A stretch of 64,000 nt of DNA from JBKQVT01 sp963727245 (GTDB taxonomy: Bacteria; Planctomycetota; Planctomycetia; Pirellulales; Thermoguttaceae). The position numbers were made by a program, and so were the translations under genes. The stretch lies in assembly GCA_963727245.1 (NCBI GenBank), contig CAVSFO010000001.1:372001-436000 (forward strand), in the 5' to 3' direction. This document shows, piece by piece, positions 36,066 to 45,361 of the stretch. The notes under the pieces are model-generated. The model ran no database searches and was not told the origin of the DNA. It was given only the letters and a program-made list of their open reading frames with translations. Within the stretch, counting starts at the first letter, position 1, and each line of letters opens with the position of its first letter.

Positions 36066-37951
36066 CTACAAGCCGGTGCCGGCCAGTTCCGGCTCCGGCT
36101 CGGCGACCCTGGCCCTGCCGAGCAGGCCGTACCAACAGCGGACCGCCTGCACCAGCACCAGGGCCGAGAGAATCAGCATGATGCCGGTCAAGACGCAGAT
36201 GAGCTTGAGATTGAAGCGGGTGGCCGGATCGACGGCCGGACTGGCCAGCTCGGCGAGCCAACTCATGATGCTCTCTACGCCCGCGGTATAGACCGTGACC
36301 GTGACGAACGCCAGCGGAATGGCCGTGCTGAGCGCGTAGATCCGCTTCTGGACGCATGGGCCAACAAGTAGGAAGTGCCCAGCGCCAGGGCGATGATCGC
36401 CAGCAGTTGATTGGCCACGCCCATCATGCGCCAGAGGTTTTCGATGCTGCCCGTGTAGAGCAGGTATCCCCACAGGAAGCAGACCAGCGAGCTGGCGGCG
36501 ACGTTGAGCAGCCAGTTGGGCCCGCGCCGGCGGGCCCGCTGCGGCCGGAACTGCTGGACCGCCTCCTCGAAGATGAAGCGGCAGGCCCGCGTGCCGGTCT
36601 CCAACAGCGTGAGGATGAAGAGGGCCTCGAACATGATGATGAAGTGGTAGCAGTAGGAACTTATCTTGGCCATGCCGGGCAGGCTGCTGAAGATCTTGGC
36701 CATGCCGGCCGCCAGCGTCACGGCCCCGGCCGTCTTGCCGGCCAGTTGCTCCTTGCCCGTGCTCGCCTGCAAGGCGTCGAATTCCTTCGGCCGCAGGTCC
36801 AGTCCGTACTTGGCCTTTGCCATCTCGACCATGCGGGCGTGTTTTGCCACGTTGACGTTGATCTTGAAGTAGTCGCCCGGCTCCAGCGAGCAGGCCGCGA
36901 TCAGGGCCATGATCGACACGAAACCCTCGACCAACATGCCGCCATAGCCGACGATGCGGATGTCCGACTCGCGGTCGATCATCTTGGGCGTGGTGCTGGA
37001 GCTGACCAGGGCGTGGAATCCCGACAGCGCGCCGCACATGATGACGATGCACACGAACGGCCAGACCGTGCCGGGCACCACCGGCCCGTCGCCGCTGATA
37101 AACGGCGTGGTGGCGGGCATCTTCAACAGCGGACAGGCGGCGATGATGCCGCCGGCCAGCACCACGATCACGCCGATCTTCATGTACGAGCTGAGGTAGC
37201 CGCGCGGGCAGAGCAGCACCCAGACCGGCAGGATCGAGGCGATCGCCGCGTAGACCGGCAGGATGATCGACAGCGTCGGCTTGCTGAACAGCAGGTACTG
37301 GCGCAGGGCCGAGTCGTCCAGCGGCTTGCCCAGCACCACGCCCAAGAGCACGAGGCTGACGCCGACCAACGAGGCCTCGCCGATGTGGCCGGGACGCAGC
37401 TTGTTCATCCAGAAGCCGGTGACCAGGGCGGCGGGAATGGTGACGATGATGGTGAACACTCCCCAAGCACTGTCGCTCAGGGCGTTGACCACGGCGATGC
37501 CGGAGCCGGCCAAGGTGGCGATGACGACAAACAGCGTGGCCACCAGGGTGATGGTGCCGGACACGGGCCCCAGCAGTTTGGCGGCGATTTTGGGCAGCGA
37601 CAGGCCGTCCTGGCGCACGGAGGCCAGCAGGACGACGAAGTCGTGGACCCCGCCCGCCAGGCAGGCCCCGACGACGATCCAGGTGAAGCCGGGCAGGTAT
37701 CCCCATTGGGCGGCCAGGACCGGTCCCAGCAGCGGCCCGGCGCCGGCGATGGCGGCGAAATGGGCCCCGAAGAGCACCAATCGCCGGGTGGGGCAATAAT
37801 CGACGTTGTCGCGCAGCCGATGGGCCGGCGTCAGCCGCTCATCGTTGAGCACCGCCACCCGCGTCGCCAGGAAGGCCCCGTACAACCGATAGGCGACCAG
37901 GAAAGCCGCGAGCGAGGTGATGACCAGCCAAAGAGAGTTCACTTGCGACAC
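36066..37951 (-). CDS. cstA: Carbon starvation protein CstA (one frame break)
   Basis: About 628 residues restored, with some 16 membrane helices and CstA signatures (Y-G-A-F-L-A-T-R-V, H-F-A-A-I-A-G-A-G-P-L-L-G-P, S-G-F-H-A-L-V-S-S-S-T-T-P-K). CstA-type transporters take up peptides or pyruvate when carbon is scarce. The frame changes near 36345-36355; one base joins Y-L-L-A-H-A to K-R-I-Y-A-L-S-T-A-I-P-L. The last helix and stop (A-E-P-E-P-E-L-A-G-T-G-L) lie in the second frame. Confidence 0.85.
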
Positions 37952-38052
37952 GCCTCACGCGAACCGATGGCGCACAAAACCACGTCTTGAATGCTACCCC
38001 CGGACGCAATTTTTCGCAATCGCGCAGTAGTAGGCGCGGACCGCCAACACCC

Positions 38053-38058
38053 TATAAT
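38053..38058 (+). promoter_or_regulatory. -10 box upstream of trxB
   Basis: A perfect TATAAT about 78 bases before the trxB start; no good -35 hexamer is seen. The palindrome at 38075-38116 would lie inside the transcript's leader. Confidence 0.4.
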
Positions 38059-38074
38059 GGGTGACGAGGCGAAG

Positions 38075-38116
38075 GGGGACAGTCCCGTTTTCGCGGACGA
38101 AAATTGGGACAGCCCC
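38075..38116. repeat. GGGGACAGTCCC-family palindrome (copy 3)
   Basis: 42 bp, from GGGGACAGTCCC to GGGACAGCCCC with the TTTTCG/CGAAAA core. It ends 20 bases before the trxB start, so it could affect translation. Confidence 0.75.
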
Positions 38117-38135
38117 GGCTTAGGGAGAACAACCC

Positions 38136-39185
38136 GTGGGCGAAAAACTCATCATCATCGGCAGCGGCCCCGCCGCCTGGACCGCCGCCATCTATGCAGC
38201 CCGGGCGGCACTGCAACCGCTGGTCTTCGAAGGGGCCCTCAGCGAGGACAACCGCCTGGCCGGCACCCTTCCCTTGGGCCAATTGAACCTCACCACCGAA
38301 GTAGAAAACTATCCCGGCTTCCCCGCCGGCGATCTGGCGGCCTATTTCGACAGCGCCCTGGCCGCCGACCAACGCCAGATGATGGCGCCGCACTCGAAGC
38401 ACGGCGTCAGCGGGCCGGAATTGATGGTGCTCATGCGGCAACAGGCCGTCAACTTCGGCGTCCGCATCATCACCGAGGACATCACCGGCGTGGAGTTCGA
38501 TCGCCACCCCTTCACGCTGACGGCCTCCGACGGCAAGAGCTACCAGGCCCTGGCGGTGATCGTGGCGACCGGGGCCCGGGCCAACTACCTGGGCCTGCCC
38601 TCGGAAGCGCAGTTCAAGAACCGCGGCGTCAGCGGCTGCGCGGTCTGCGACGGCGCGCTGCCGCGGTTCCGCAACCGGCCGCTGGCCGTGGTCGGCGGCG
38701 GCGATTCGGCCATCGAAGAGGCCGACTACCTCAGCAAGTTCGCCAGCATCGTCCACCTGGTCCATCGCCGCGACCAACTGCGGGCGTCGAAAATCATGGC
38801 CCAACGGGCCCAGCATAACCCCAAGATCCAGATCGCCTGGAACCGCACCGTCGCCGAAGTCCTGGGCAACGACCGCGACGGCGTCACCGGCGTCCGCCTG
38901 GCGAGCACCTGCGGCCAGCCCGACTTGACCCTGGAGATCGCCGGTTTCTTCCCGGCCATCGGCCACACGCCGAACACGGCCTTCCTGGAGGGAAAGATCG
39001 AGCTGACCTCCACGAAATATGTCCGCTGGACGACGCCGATGCGGACCTGCACCAGCGTGGCCGGGGTGTTTGCGGCCGGCGACGTGGGCGACGACTATTA
39101 CCGTCAGGCCGTCACCGCCGCCGGCAGCGGTTGCATGGCCGCCCTGGATGCCGAGCGGTGGCTGGCCGCCAAGGGCCTGGCCTGA
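38136..39185 (+). CDS. trxB: Thioredoxin reductase
   Basis: 349 residues beginning at GTG. It has FAD-binding I-I-G-S-G-P-A-A-W-T-A-A near the N-terminus, NADPH-binding V-G-G-G-D-S-A-I-E-E-A-D with H-R-R-D near residue 200, the redox pair C-A-V-C-D-G (the usual form is C-A-T-C-D-G), and the C-terminal A-A-G-D-V-G-D-D-Y-Y-R-Q-A. It reduces thioredoxin with NADPH in the cytoplasm. No thioredoxin gene is adjacent. Confidence is high from all three motifs. Confidence 0.95.
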   Translation: MGEKLIIIGSGPAAWTAAIYAARAALQPLVFEGALSEDNRLAGTLPLGQLNLTTEVENYPGFPAGDLAAYFDSALAADQRQMMAPHSKHGVSGPELMVLMRQQAVNFGVRIITEDITGVEFDRHPFTLTASDGKSYQALAVIVATGARANYLGLPSEAQFKNRGVSGCAVCDGALPRFRNRPLAVVGGGDSAIEEADYLSKFASIVHLVHRRDQLRASKIMAQRAQHNPKIQIAWNRTVAEVLGNDRDGVTGVRLASTCGQPDLTLEIAGFFPAIGHTPNTAFLEGKIELTSTKYVRWTTPMRTCTSVAGVFAAGDVGDDYYRQAVTAAGSGCMAALDAERWLAAKGLA

Positions 39186-39220
39186 AACGATCCCGTACGA
39201 TCCGACCACACCGGTTCACA

Positions 39221-39300
39221 GGGGACCGTTCCAATTTTCGCGGTGCGAGCCACGTTGCCTTGCAAACAGGCGTATTCGCCGCGAAAATGGGACTGTCCCC
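39221..39300. repeat. GGGGACAGTCCC-family palindrome, long-loop variant
   Basis: 80 bp. The left arm GGGGACCGTTCCAATTTTCG and right arm CGAAAATGGGACTGTCCCC are separated by an unrelated 40-base loop. It lies between trxB and the histidine kinase. Confidence 0.65.
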
Positions 39301-39326
39301 CTTGCGTCACCCGGGAGCGTGTTGTC

Positions 39327-41384
39327 ATGAAGGATCAACGCAAGAGCAAGCAGCAACTCATCGCCGAACTGGAGGACCTGCGCCGTCGGGTCGCCCTGTT
39401 GGAAACGGTCCCCGCGGCGGCCGTCCCGCCCGCGCACCAACGGCTCGGCGGCGAGCTGATTGGCGGCGAGTTGACGGGCCGCGAGGAGGCCCAACAGGGG
39501 CAAGACCGCCTGCAGGTGATCCTGACCGCGGTGGTGGATTGCCTGCCCTTCGAATTTTTCGCCGTCGGCACGGATGGCCGCTACATGCTCGTCAACGCCG
39601 TCTGCCGCGAGCATTACGGCGATGCCCTGGGCAAACTGCCGGAAGAGTGTGCTCCCGACGAGGCCACGCGGCGGTTGTGGGTGGAAAACAACCGCCGCGC
39701 GGCGGCCGGCCAGCGCGTGAAAGGCGAGGTCGAGGTGCAACGCGACGGGCAGACCTATCATTACTACAACATCATCACGCCGATACAGAAGGGCGACCGC
39801 TTCTACGGAATCCTCGGCACCAATATCGACATCACGGAACGGAAGCGGGCCCAAAATGCCTTGCAAGAGGCCAACGACGGGCTCGAAGTCAGGGTGCACC
39901 AGCGGACCGCCGAACTGGCCGTCATCAACGAGCAACTCCAGTGCGAGGTCGAGGAGCGGCGGCGGGCCGAAACCGCCCTCCAGGACGCCCATCGAAAACT
40001 CATCACCACCCTGGACAGCATCACCGCCGGTTTCACTTCCCTCGATCGACAATGGCGGGTCACTTACCTGAACCCGGCCGCCGCGCGGCTGGTGGAAAAG
40101 CGCCCCGAGGAAATGCTGGGCAAGGTGGTGTGGGAAATCTTTCCCGAAGCGTCCGGGCTGAAGCTGTTCACCGAGTTTCACCGCGCCGTGGAAGAGAACG
40201 TCGCCGTGGATTTCGAGGAGTTCTATCCCGAGCCGTTTGGCCGCTGTTACGAATTCCATTGTTATCCCTCCCCGGAAGGATTGTCGGTCTATTTTACCGA
40301 CGTGACCGGCCAGCGGCAGGCCGAGGACGCGAGGCGGCAAAGCGAGGAGAAGTACCGCAGCCTGCTGGAAGCCTGCCCGGACTCCGTCGTCATGTCGGAT
40401 TTCCAGGGCCAGGTCCTCTTTGCATCGCGGCAGACCTGGGGACTGATCGGCTTGCCGGAGTCGGAGGAATTGGTCGGCCGCAGCATCTTCGATTTCTTGA
40501 TCGAGAGCGACCGGAAGCGGCTGGCGGAGAACATGGCGAACTTGCTCAAGACGGGGGTGCGGCGAAACACGGAATACACGGCGATCGGCCGGGACGGAAG
40601 CCCGGTTCCGACCGAAATGTCGTCGGCCCTGATCCGCGATGCCCACGGAGAGCCCAAGGCCGTCATGGCGGTGATTCGAGACATTGCCGACCGCAAGCGG
40701 ACCCGGGATGCCTTGGAGCGGGAGTATCGCACCCTGCGGCACCTGCTGCAATCGAGCGACCGCGAACGGCAGCTCATCGCCTACGAGATCCACGACGGCC
40801 TGGCCCAGCAGTTGGCCGGCGCGATCATGCAATTCCAGATCGCCGACCACCTCAAGGAGACGGCCCCCCAAGACGCCGCAAAGGCCTACGATGCCGGCAT
40901 GACGATGCTTCGGCAAGGCCATTTCGAGGCCCGGCGGCTCATCAGCGGCGTCCGGCCGCCCATCCTCGACGAGGCCGGCATCGTCACGGCCATTGCCCAT
41001 CTCGTCAACGAGCAGCGACGGCAACAGGGACCCAAAATCGAGTTCCACAGCCGAGTCGAGTTCGATCGCCTCGTGGGCGTCCTGGAGAATGCCGTCTACC
41101 GCATCGTCCAGGAGGGACTGATCAACGCCTGCAAACACAGCCGCAGCGCCAAGGTGCGGGTGGAATTGCTGCAAGAGGGGGACCGCCTCTACGCCGAGAT
41201 TCGCGATTGGGGCGTGGGCTTCGATCCCCAAAGCGTCGGCGACGCCTGCTACGGCCTGGAAGGCATCCGGCAACGCGTGCGGTTGCTCGACGGGCAAATC
41301 TTCTTGGAGACCGCGCCCGGAAAGGGCACGCGCATCACCGTCCAATTGCCCGTGGTCTTGAAGGACAAGGACCCGGACCAGTAG
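39327..41384 (+). CDS. Multi-PAS sensor histidine kinase (NarX/LiaS type)
   Basis: 685 residues without membrane helices. An N-terminal coiled coil is followed by three PAS-like domains (about 60-160, 220-320 and 330-450), a coiled coil (E-V-R-V-H-Q-R-T-A-E-L-A), then a HisKA_3 dimerisation domain with the phosphohistidine in A-Y-E-I-H-D-G-L-A-Q-Q-L and a HATPase domain with N-box Q-E-G-L-I-N-A-C-K-H-S and G-L-E-G-I-R-Q-R. Kinases of this group pair with LuxR-type regulators, but none is next to it. ATG 39327 is chosen at the start of the coiled coil. Confidence 0.9.
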   Translation: MKDQRKSKQQLIAELEDLRRRVALLETVPAAAVPPAHQRLGGELIGGELTGREEAQQGQDRLQVILTAVVDCLPFEFFAVGTDGRYMLVNAVCREHYGDALGKLPEECAPDEATRRLWVENNRRAAAGQRVKGEVEVQRDGQTYHYYNIITPIQKGDRFYGILGTNIDITERKRAQNALQEANDGLEVRVHQRTAELAVINEQLQCEVEERRRAETALQDAHRKLITTLDSITAGFTSLDRQWRVTYLNPAAARLVEKRPEEMLGKVVWEIFPEASGLKLFTEFHRAVEENVAVDFEEFYPEPFGRCYEFHCYPSPEGLSVYFTDVTGQRQAEDARRQSEEKYRSLLEACPDSVVMSDFQGQVLFASRQTWGLIGLPESEELVGRSIFDFLIESDRKRLAENMANLLKTGVRRNTEYTAIGRDGSPVPTEMSSALIRDAHGEPKAVMAVIRDIADRKRTRDALEREYRTLRHLLQSSDRERQLIAYEIHDGLAQQLAGAIMQFQIADHLKETAPQDAAKAYDAGMTMLRQGHFEARRLISGVRPPILDEAGIVTAIAHLVNEQRRQQGPKIEFHSRVEFDRLVGVLENAVYRIVQEGLINACKHSRSAKVRVELLQEGDRLYAEIRDWGVGFDPQSVGDACYGLEGIRQRVRLLDGQIFLETAPGKGTRITVQLPVVLKDKDPDQ

Positions 41385-41690
41385 CCAGGCCGACGATGCG
41401 AAGCCGGGGGCGGCAGCGGCTCTCTGTCCTGCCCGTCCTTCTCAGACCCCCGGCCCAGGGCACCACAACCGTGGTCGCTCCCACCGAGAGAGGGGAATCA
41501 GGCGCGGCCCCAACTCCGAATTCCGCGAAAAATCTGCCAAAGTCCGGTTTGACTCGCCGGCAGCAGTCTGCTACCATGCCGCCCCTTGTCCCCCGAGGCG
41601 ATCTGGGAAAGTCCAGCATTGGACCAGCTTCTGGCAACAGAAGTGGCCCGTTCGGGTCTTGGATGGCCTCCTAGTCATAAGGAGCGACGC
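41385..41690. other. Intergenic region before lipoprotein gene
   Basis: 306 bases between the kinase and the cysteine-rich lipoprotein. No repeat, hairpin or convincing promoter is seen. Confidence 0.35.
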
Positions 41691-41960
41691 ATGAAGCGTC
41701 TTTGGACTGCGCTGGCCCTGCTGACCATGGCCCTGCTGGCCGCCGGGTGCCACTGCTGCGACTCATGTTCGCCGTGCTGCTGCCAAGCGTGTGCCCCAGG
41801 CTGTTCCACCTGTGCACCGGCCTGCACGACCACCTGCACCACCTCGTGCACGCCTGCTTGCACAACTTGCACGGGTGGCACTGCGCCGGCCTACTCGGCC
41901 CCGTACGCGCCTGGCGTCTCGCCCACGCCCGCCCGGCCCGCGTATGGTACGACGCCTTAA
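41691..41960 (+). CDS. Cysteine-rich small lipoprotein
   Basis: 89 residues. AAGGAG lies seven bases before the ATG. A lipoprotein signal ends in L-A-A-G-C with C20 as the lipidated residue. The mature part has fourteen more cysteines by residue 60, at first in clusters (C22, C23, C26, C29-C31, C34) and then every three or four residues (C38, C41, C45, C49, C53, C57, C60) with Thr/Ala/Pro between. The tail is Pro/Ala/Tyr-rich. It may bind metal or be heavily disulfide-bonded at the cell surface; no known family is recognised. Confidence 0.75.
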   Translation: MKRLWTALALLTMALLAAGCHCCDSCSPCCCQACAPGCSTCAPACTTTCTTSCTPACTTCTGGTAPAYSAPYAPGVSPTPARPAYGTTP

Positions 41961-41964
41961 GCAA

Positions 41965-42080
41965 GTTGTACGCCGCACGCGCCGTTGTACGCCGCACACG
42001 CTGTGTGCGGTGCGATCGGCACACGGCGTGTGCCGGGTACGGGTGCGATCGGCACACGGCGTGTGCCGGATACTGCGCCG
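41965..42080. repeat. GCACACGGCGTGTGC repeat cluster (site 2)
   Basis: Four or more degenerate units: GTACGCCGCACGC, GTACGCCGCACACGCTGTG, and two GCGATCGGCACACGGCGTGT units with CCGG(A/G)TAC tails. Spacing is irregular and units are palindromic, so this is a REP-like cluster rather than CRISPR. It lies immediately after the lipoprotein gene. Confidence 0.75.
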
Positions 42081-42122
42081 CAGACCGCAGGGAAACCGCT
42101 GCCCTCGGGCTGTCGGAAAGTG

Positions 42123-42128
42123 TATAAT
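42123..42128 (+). promoter_or_regulatory. -10 box for small hypothetical gene
   Basis: Perfect TATAAT, 32 bases before the ATG at 42161. The -35 position holds TGCCCT, a poor match that resembles the TGCCTT found 17 bases before the -10 at 10404. Confidence 0.45.
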
Positions 42129-42160
42129 TTGAGGCAACTCCGCCAACGCCGAGATTGCCC

Positions 42161-42460
42161 ATGACCAAGGTCATTTTCAAGTTTTCGGGCGGACCCATGG
42201 ACGGCAAGACCGTCGTGGGAGAGTCGGGGCAGGACGACGAGGCCCATCGCTATTACGCCCTGACCTATCACGGCCGGGTCGGACAGCAGTTTCGCATCGC
42301 TTCCGACTATGCCGTCGATATCTTGACCAGCGGGCACGGCGAGGAAGAAGCCTCGCTTCGCTTCCAGCCGCATACCTACCAGGTTACCGACCGCATCCGC
42401 AACGGCGACATCGTCCTGATCCGCGCCGAGTACCGGCAGCAGGAGGCCCCCCAGCGCTGA
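42161..42460 (+). CDS. Small hypothetical protein
   Basis: 99 residues, beginning M-T-K-V-I-F-K-F-S-G-G-P-M-D-G-K. The pattern F-S-G-G-P-x-D-G-K-T is common in short planctomycete and other bacterial proteins of unknown function. The rest is beta-rich with an acidic middle (S-G-Q-D-D-E-A-H-R-Y-Y). The TTG at 42155 is an alternative start. Confidence 0.65.
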   Translation: MTKVIFKFSGGPMDGKTVVGESGQDDEAHRYYALTYHGRVGQQFRIASDYAVDILTSGHGEEEASLRFQPHTYQVTDRIRNGDIVLIRAEYRQQEAPQR

Positions 42461-42854
42461 GCCGGGAATTGTCCAGCGTGTGCCACTGGCTTTGCCAGTG
42501 CTTTGGGCGACCAATCCCGCGGAAGCACTGGCAAAGCCAGTGGCACACTCACCCGATGGCACGGAAAAGAGGAGGGGGGGAGGTCGGATTGCGACCACGC
42601 GCCGACGATTCACGAAATTACCTCTTCTCCATTTTCTTCCTTTGCGACTTGGCGGCTTGGCGCCTTTGCGTGAGAGATTTCCCCTGCTGACACTGCCAAG
42701 ACGCCGGTTTTCTTGCCCCAGTTCCCGGAAACCGCCAGGGGGTTGAACTGCGGCCATCCGCCAACGACAATAGAGGGGCTGAATCACGGCGGAAAGGCCG
42801 TCCTCAAGACAGACTGCGCGCGAGTGCCCTGAACCCCGAGCCCCCGACCCTGCT
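42461..42854. other. Intergenic region before the MoxR gene
   Basis: 394 bases. The left part holds the palindrome 42478-42548. The middle contains a CTTTGCGACTTGGCGGCTTG segment of a type often dispersed in bacterial genomes. No gene or clear promoter seen. Confidence 0.4.
42478..42548. repeat. GTGCCACTGG-type palindrome (copy 2)
   Basis: 71 bp: arms GTGTGCCACTGGCTTTGCCA and the exact complement on the right, with a 23-base loop. Same family as 11863-11941 and 62388-62452. It begins 18 bases after the stop of the small hypothetical gene. Confidence 0.8.
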
Positions 42855-43895
42855 ATGCCCGAACTGCCCGTCGATCCCGTCGCCACTGAACTGCCCTCGC
42901 CGCCGTCTCCGCCCCCGCCCGCCCCGCCGGAGCCGCCGCCGATCAGGACGCCGGCCGGGCGACTGTTCGAGCGGATCACCGCCGAGTTGCGGAAGATCTT
43001 CATCGGCCAGGACGAGTTGGTCCTGGGCACGCTGGTGGCCTTGTTTTCCAACGGCCACGTGCTCATCGAGAGCGTGCCGGGGCTGGGCAAGACGCTGTTC
43101 GTCCGCGCCTTGGGCCGCGTGCTGGGGTGCAAGTTCGGCCGCATCCAGTTCACCGCCGACTTGATGCCCTCCGACATCACCGGCGCGCCGATCTTCGACA
43201 TGAAGACGCAGGAGTTCCGTTTTCGTCCCGGGCCGGTGTTCACCCAACTGCTGCTGGCGGACGAGATCAACCGCTCGCCGGCCAAGACCCACGCCGCCCT
43301 GCTGGAGATCATGCAGGAGTACCGCGTCACCATCGAGCGCGTCAGCCACAAGATCGAGCGGCCCTTCCTGGTCATGGCCACGCAGAACCCCATCGAGTCG
43401 GAGGGCACCTACAACCTGCCCGAGGCCCAGCTCGACCGCTTCATGTTCAAGCTGGTCATCGATTATCCGGCCGAGGCGGAGGAAGCGAGCATCCTGTCCA
43501 TGCACAGCGTCCAGGTCGATCTGGACCACCGGCTGGACGCGCTGGAGACGGTGACCAACCCCGAGGAGATCGTCGAGACCACGCGCGCGGGCGGCCAGGT
43601 GCGGGTGGACCCGAAGCTTTTGCAGTACATCAACGCGCTGGTACGCCTGACGCGGCAGTGGCCGCAGTTCCACATGGGGGCGTCGCCGCGGGCGGGCATT
43701 ACCCTGATGCAGGGCTGCCGCACGCTGGCCGCCTTCCACAATCGCGACTACGCCGTCCCCGACAACGTCGTCGAGCTGGCCTTGCCCGCCCTGCGCCATC
43801 GCGTCATCCTGTCCGCCGAGGCCGAGGTCGAAGGCCAGGACGTCGATGAACTGCTCCGCGAACTGATCCGCTCCGTGGAGGTGCCGCGGCTGTGA
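42855..43895 (+). CDS. MoxR-family AAA+ ATPase
   Basis: 346 residues. A Pro-rich N-terminal tail (about 10-32) leads into an AAA+ core with Walker A G-L-G-K-T, Walker B L-L-L-A-D-E-I-N-R and sensor N in A-T-Q-N-P-I-E. MoxR ATPases act as chaperones for assembly or activation of partner proteins, usually with DUF58 and von Willebrand A proteins. The stop overlaps the DUF58 start by four bases (GTGA), so the two are translationally coupled. Confidence 0.9.
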   Translation: MPELPVDPVATELPSPPSPPPPAPPEPPPIRTPAGRLFERITAELRKIFIGQDELVLGTLVALFSNGHVLIESVPGLGKTLFVRALGRVLGCKFGRIQFTADLMPSDITGAPIFDMKTQEFRFRPGPVFTQLLLADEINRSPAKTHAALLEIMQEYRVTIERVSHKIERPFLVMATQNPIESEGTYNLPEAQLDRFMFKLVIDYPAEAEEASILSMHSVQVDLDHRLDALETVTNPEEIVETTRAGGQVRVDPKLLQYINALVRLTRQWPQFHMGASPRAGITLMQGCRTLAAFHNRDYAVPDNVVELALPALRHRVILSAEAEVEGQDVDELLRELIRSVEVPRL

Positions 43896-45280
43896 CCCCG
43901 TTGGCGCTACTGCTGCTGAAGCTCGCGGCCGTCGCGGCGCCGTTGGGGCTGTTGGCGCGGACGGAGCGCATCTATCCCCGCCCGCCGTTGGTCTGGTGGG
44001 CCTTGGCGCCGGCCCTGGCGACCTTCGCCGTGCTGGCTTCGCCCGCCGCCACCTGGGGCGTCATGGCACTGGACGTGGTCCTGATCGCGGCCACCGCCGG
44101 CGATGCCCTGACGTTGCCGGGGCGAAAGGCGTTCTCCGCCGAGCGCACGGCGGGCCGCGTCGCCTCGCTGCGAAAGCCCCATGCCGTGGCGCTGACGCTG
44201 TTGAACCACTCCCGCCGCCCCTACCAGATCTCCGTCCGCGACGGCATGCCGGAGGAATTGCACGCCGAGCCGGCCGAGTTCACCCTCCGCGTCGCCCCGC
44301 GCAGCCGCTCGGTGCTGCGCTACCTGCTGCGTCCCCGCCGCCGCGGAGCATTCACCGCCGAGATGGTCCACCTCCGCGCCCGCAGCCGGCTGGGACTCTG
44401 GCAGCGCCTGCTGGAGTGTCCCGCCGTCACGGCCGTCAACGTCTATCCCGACATGAAACAACTCGGCCAGTACGCCCTCCTGGCGCGGACCAATCGGCTG
44501 AGCCTGCTGGGCGTGCGGCGGGCGCGGCGGATCGGCCAGGACAACGAATTCGAGCGCCTCCGCGACTACACCATCGACGACAATTACAAACACATCAATT
44601 GGCGCGCCACCGCCCGCCGCAGCAAACTCACCGTCCAGGATTACCAGACCAACCAGAGCCAGCGGCTGATCTTCCTGGTGGACTGCGGGCGGATGATGAC
44701 CAACGAGGCGGCCGGCCTGAGCCTGCTGGACCATGCCCTGAACGCCATGCTCATGCTCAGCTACGTGGCCTTGCGGCAGGGCGACTCGGTGGGCCTGGTC
44801 AGTTTCTCCGACGAGATCCACAGCTACATTCCGCCCCGCGGCGGCATGCGGCAGATGAACCGCCTGCTGCACGCCTCCTTCGACCGCTTTCCGCAACTGG
44901 TCGAATCGCGCTACGACCTGGCCTTCCGCTACCTCGCCTCCCACTGCCGCAAGCGATCGCTGGTCGTGCTGGTGACCAATCTGATCGACGAGGTCAATGC
45001 CCACCAGGTGCAGCGCTACCTTGCCCACCTGGCCGGGCGTCATCTGCCGCTGGGCGTGCTGCTGCGCGACCGCCGGCTCTTCGAGGCGGTCGAGCCCGAG
45101 CATCCCACCGAGGCCCAGCTTTGGCGGGCGGCGGCCGCGGCCGAGATCCTCACCTGGCGGCACCAGGTGCTCACCGATCTGCAAAGCAAGGGGGTGCTGG
45201 TCCTGGACGTTTTCCCCGAGCAGTTGACTGCCCCGCTGGTCAACCGCTACCTGGAAATAAAGGCCCGGCACTTGCTGTGA
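43892..45280 (+). CDS. DUF58 family protein
   Basis: 462 residues from GTG. Two N-terminal hydrophobic segments (L-A-L-L-L-L-K-L-A-A-V and A-L-A-T-F-A-V-L-A) anchor it, and the signature R-D-Y-T-I-D-D-N-Y-K-H-I-N-W-R-A-T-A-R lies near residue 225. A von Willebrand A-like fold follows (L-I-F-L-V-D-C-G-R-M-M, then S-V-G-L-V-S-F-S-D). It is the standard partner of MoxR; the target process is unknown. Confidence 0.9.
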   Translation: MTPLALLLLKLAAVAAPLGLLARTERIYPRPPLVWWALAPALATFAVLASPAATWGVMALDVVLIAATAGDALTLPGRKAFSAERTAGRVASLRKPHAVALTLLNHSRRPYQISVRDGMPEELHAEPAEFTLRVAPRSRSVLRYLLRPRRRGAFTAEMVHLRARSRLGLWQRLLECPAVTAVNVYPDMKQLGQYALLARTNRLSLLGVRRARRIGQDNEFERLRDYTIDDNYKHINWRATARRSKLTVQDYQTNQSQRLIFLVDCGRMMTNEAAGLSLLDHALNAMLMLSYVALRQGDSVGLVSFSDEIHSYIPPRGGMRQMNRLLHASFDRFPQLVESRYDLAFRYLASHCRKRSLVVLVTNLIDEVNAHQVQRYLAHLAGRHLPLGVLLRDRRLFEAVEPEHPTEAQLWRAAAAAEILTWRHQVLTDLQSKGVLVLDVFPEQLTAPLVNRYLEIKARHLL

Positions 45281-45291
45281 GCGCGCAAAAG

Positions 45292-45312
45292 CCCCCGGAC
45301 TGCGTCCGGGGG
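45292..45312 (+). terminator. Possible terminator hairpin
   Basis: A perfect nine-base stem with a three-base loop (CCCCCGGAC-TGC-GTCCGGGGG) starts eleven bases after the DUF58 stop. There is no T-run on either side, so its strength as an intrinsic terminator is uncertain. Confidence 0.5.
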
Positions 45313-45323
45313 ATGGACGAGCG

Positions 45324-45358
45324 TGGATGGTGGGTCTTGTTCCTCGACCCACCCTACC
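45324..45358. repeat. Short relative of the GTAGGGTGGG element
   Basis: TGGATGGTGGGTC and GACCCACCCTACCA arms around a nine-base loop, between convergent genes (DUF58 and dapL), three bases from the dapL stop. Shares its ends with the repeats at 3468 and 14719. Confidence 0.55.
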
Positions 45359-45361
45359 ATT

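Noticed and set aside
41965..42080. Clustered short repeats considered as a CRISPR array
   Set aside because: Units are palindromic and degenerate, spacing is irregular and there is no cas gene; it matches the REP-like units at 60130.
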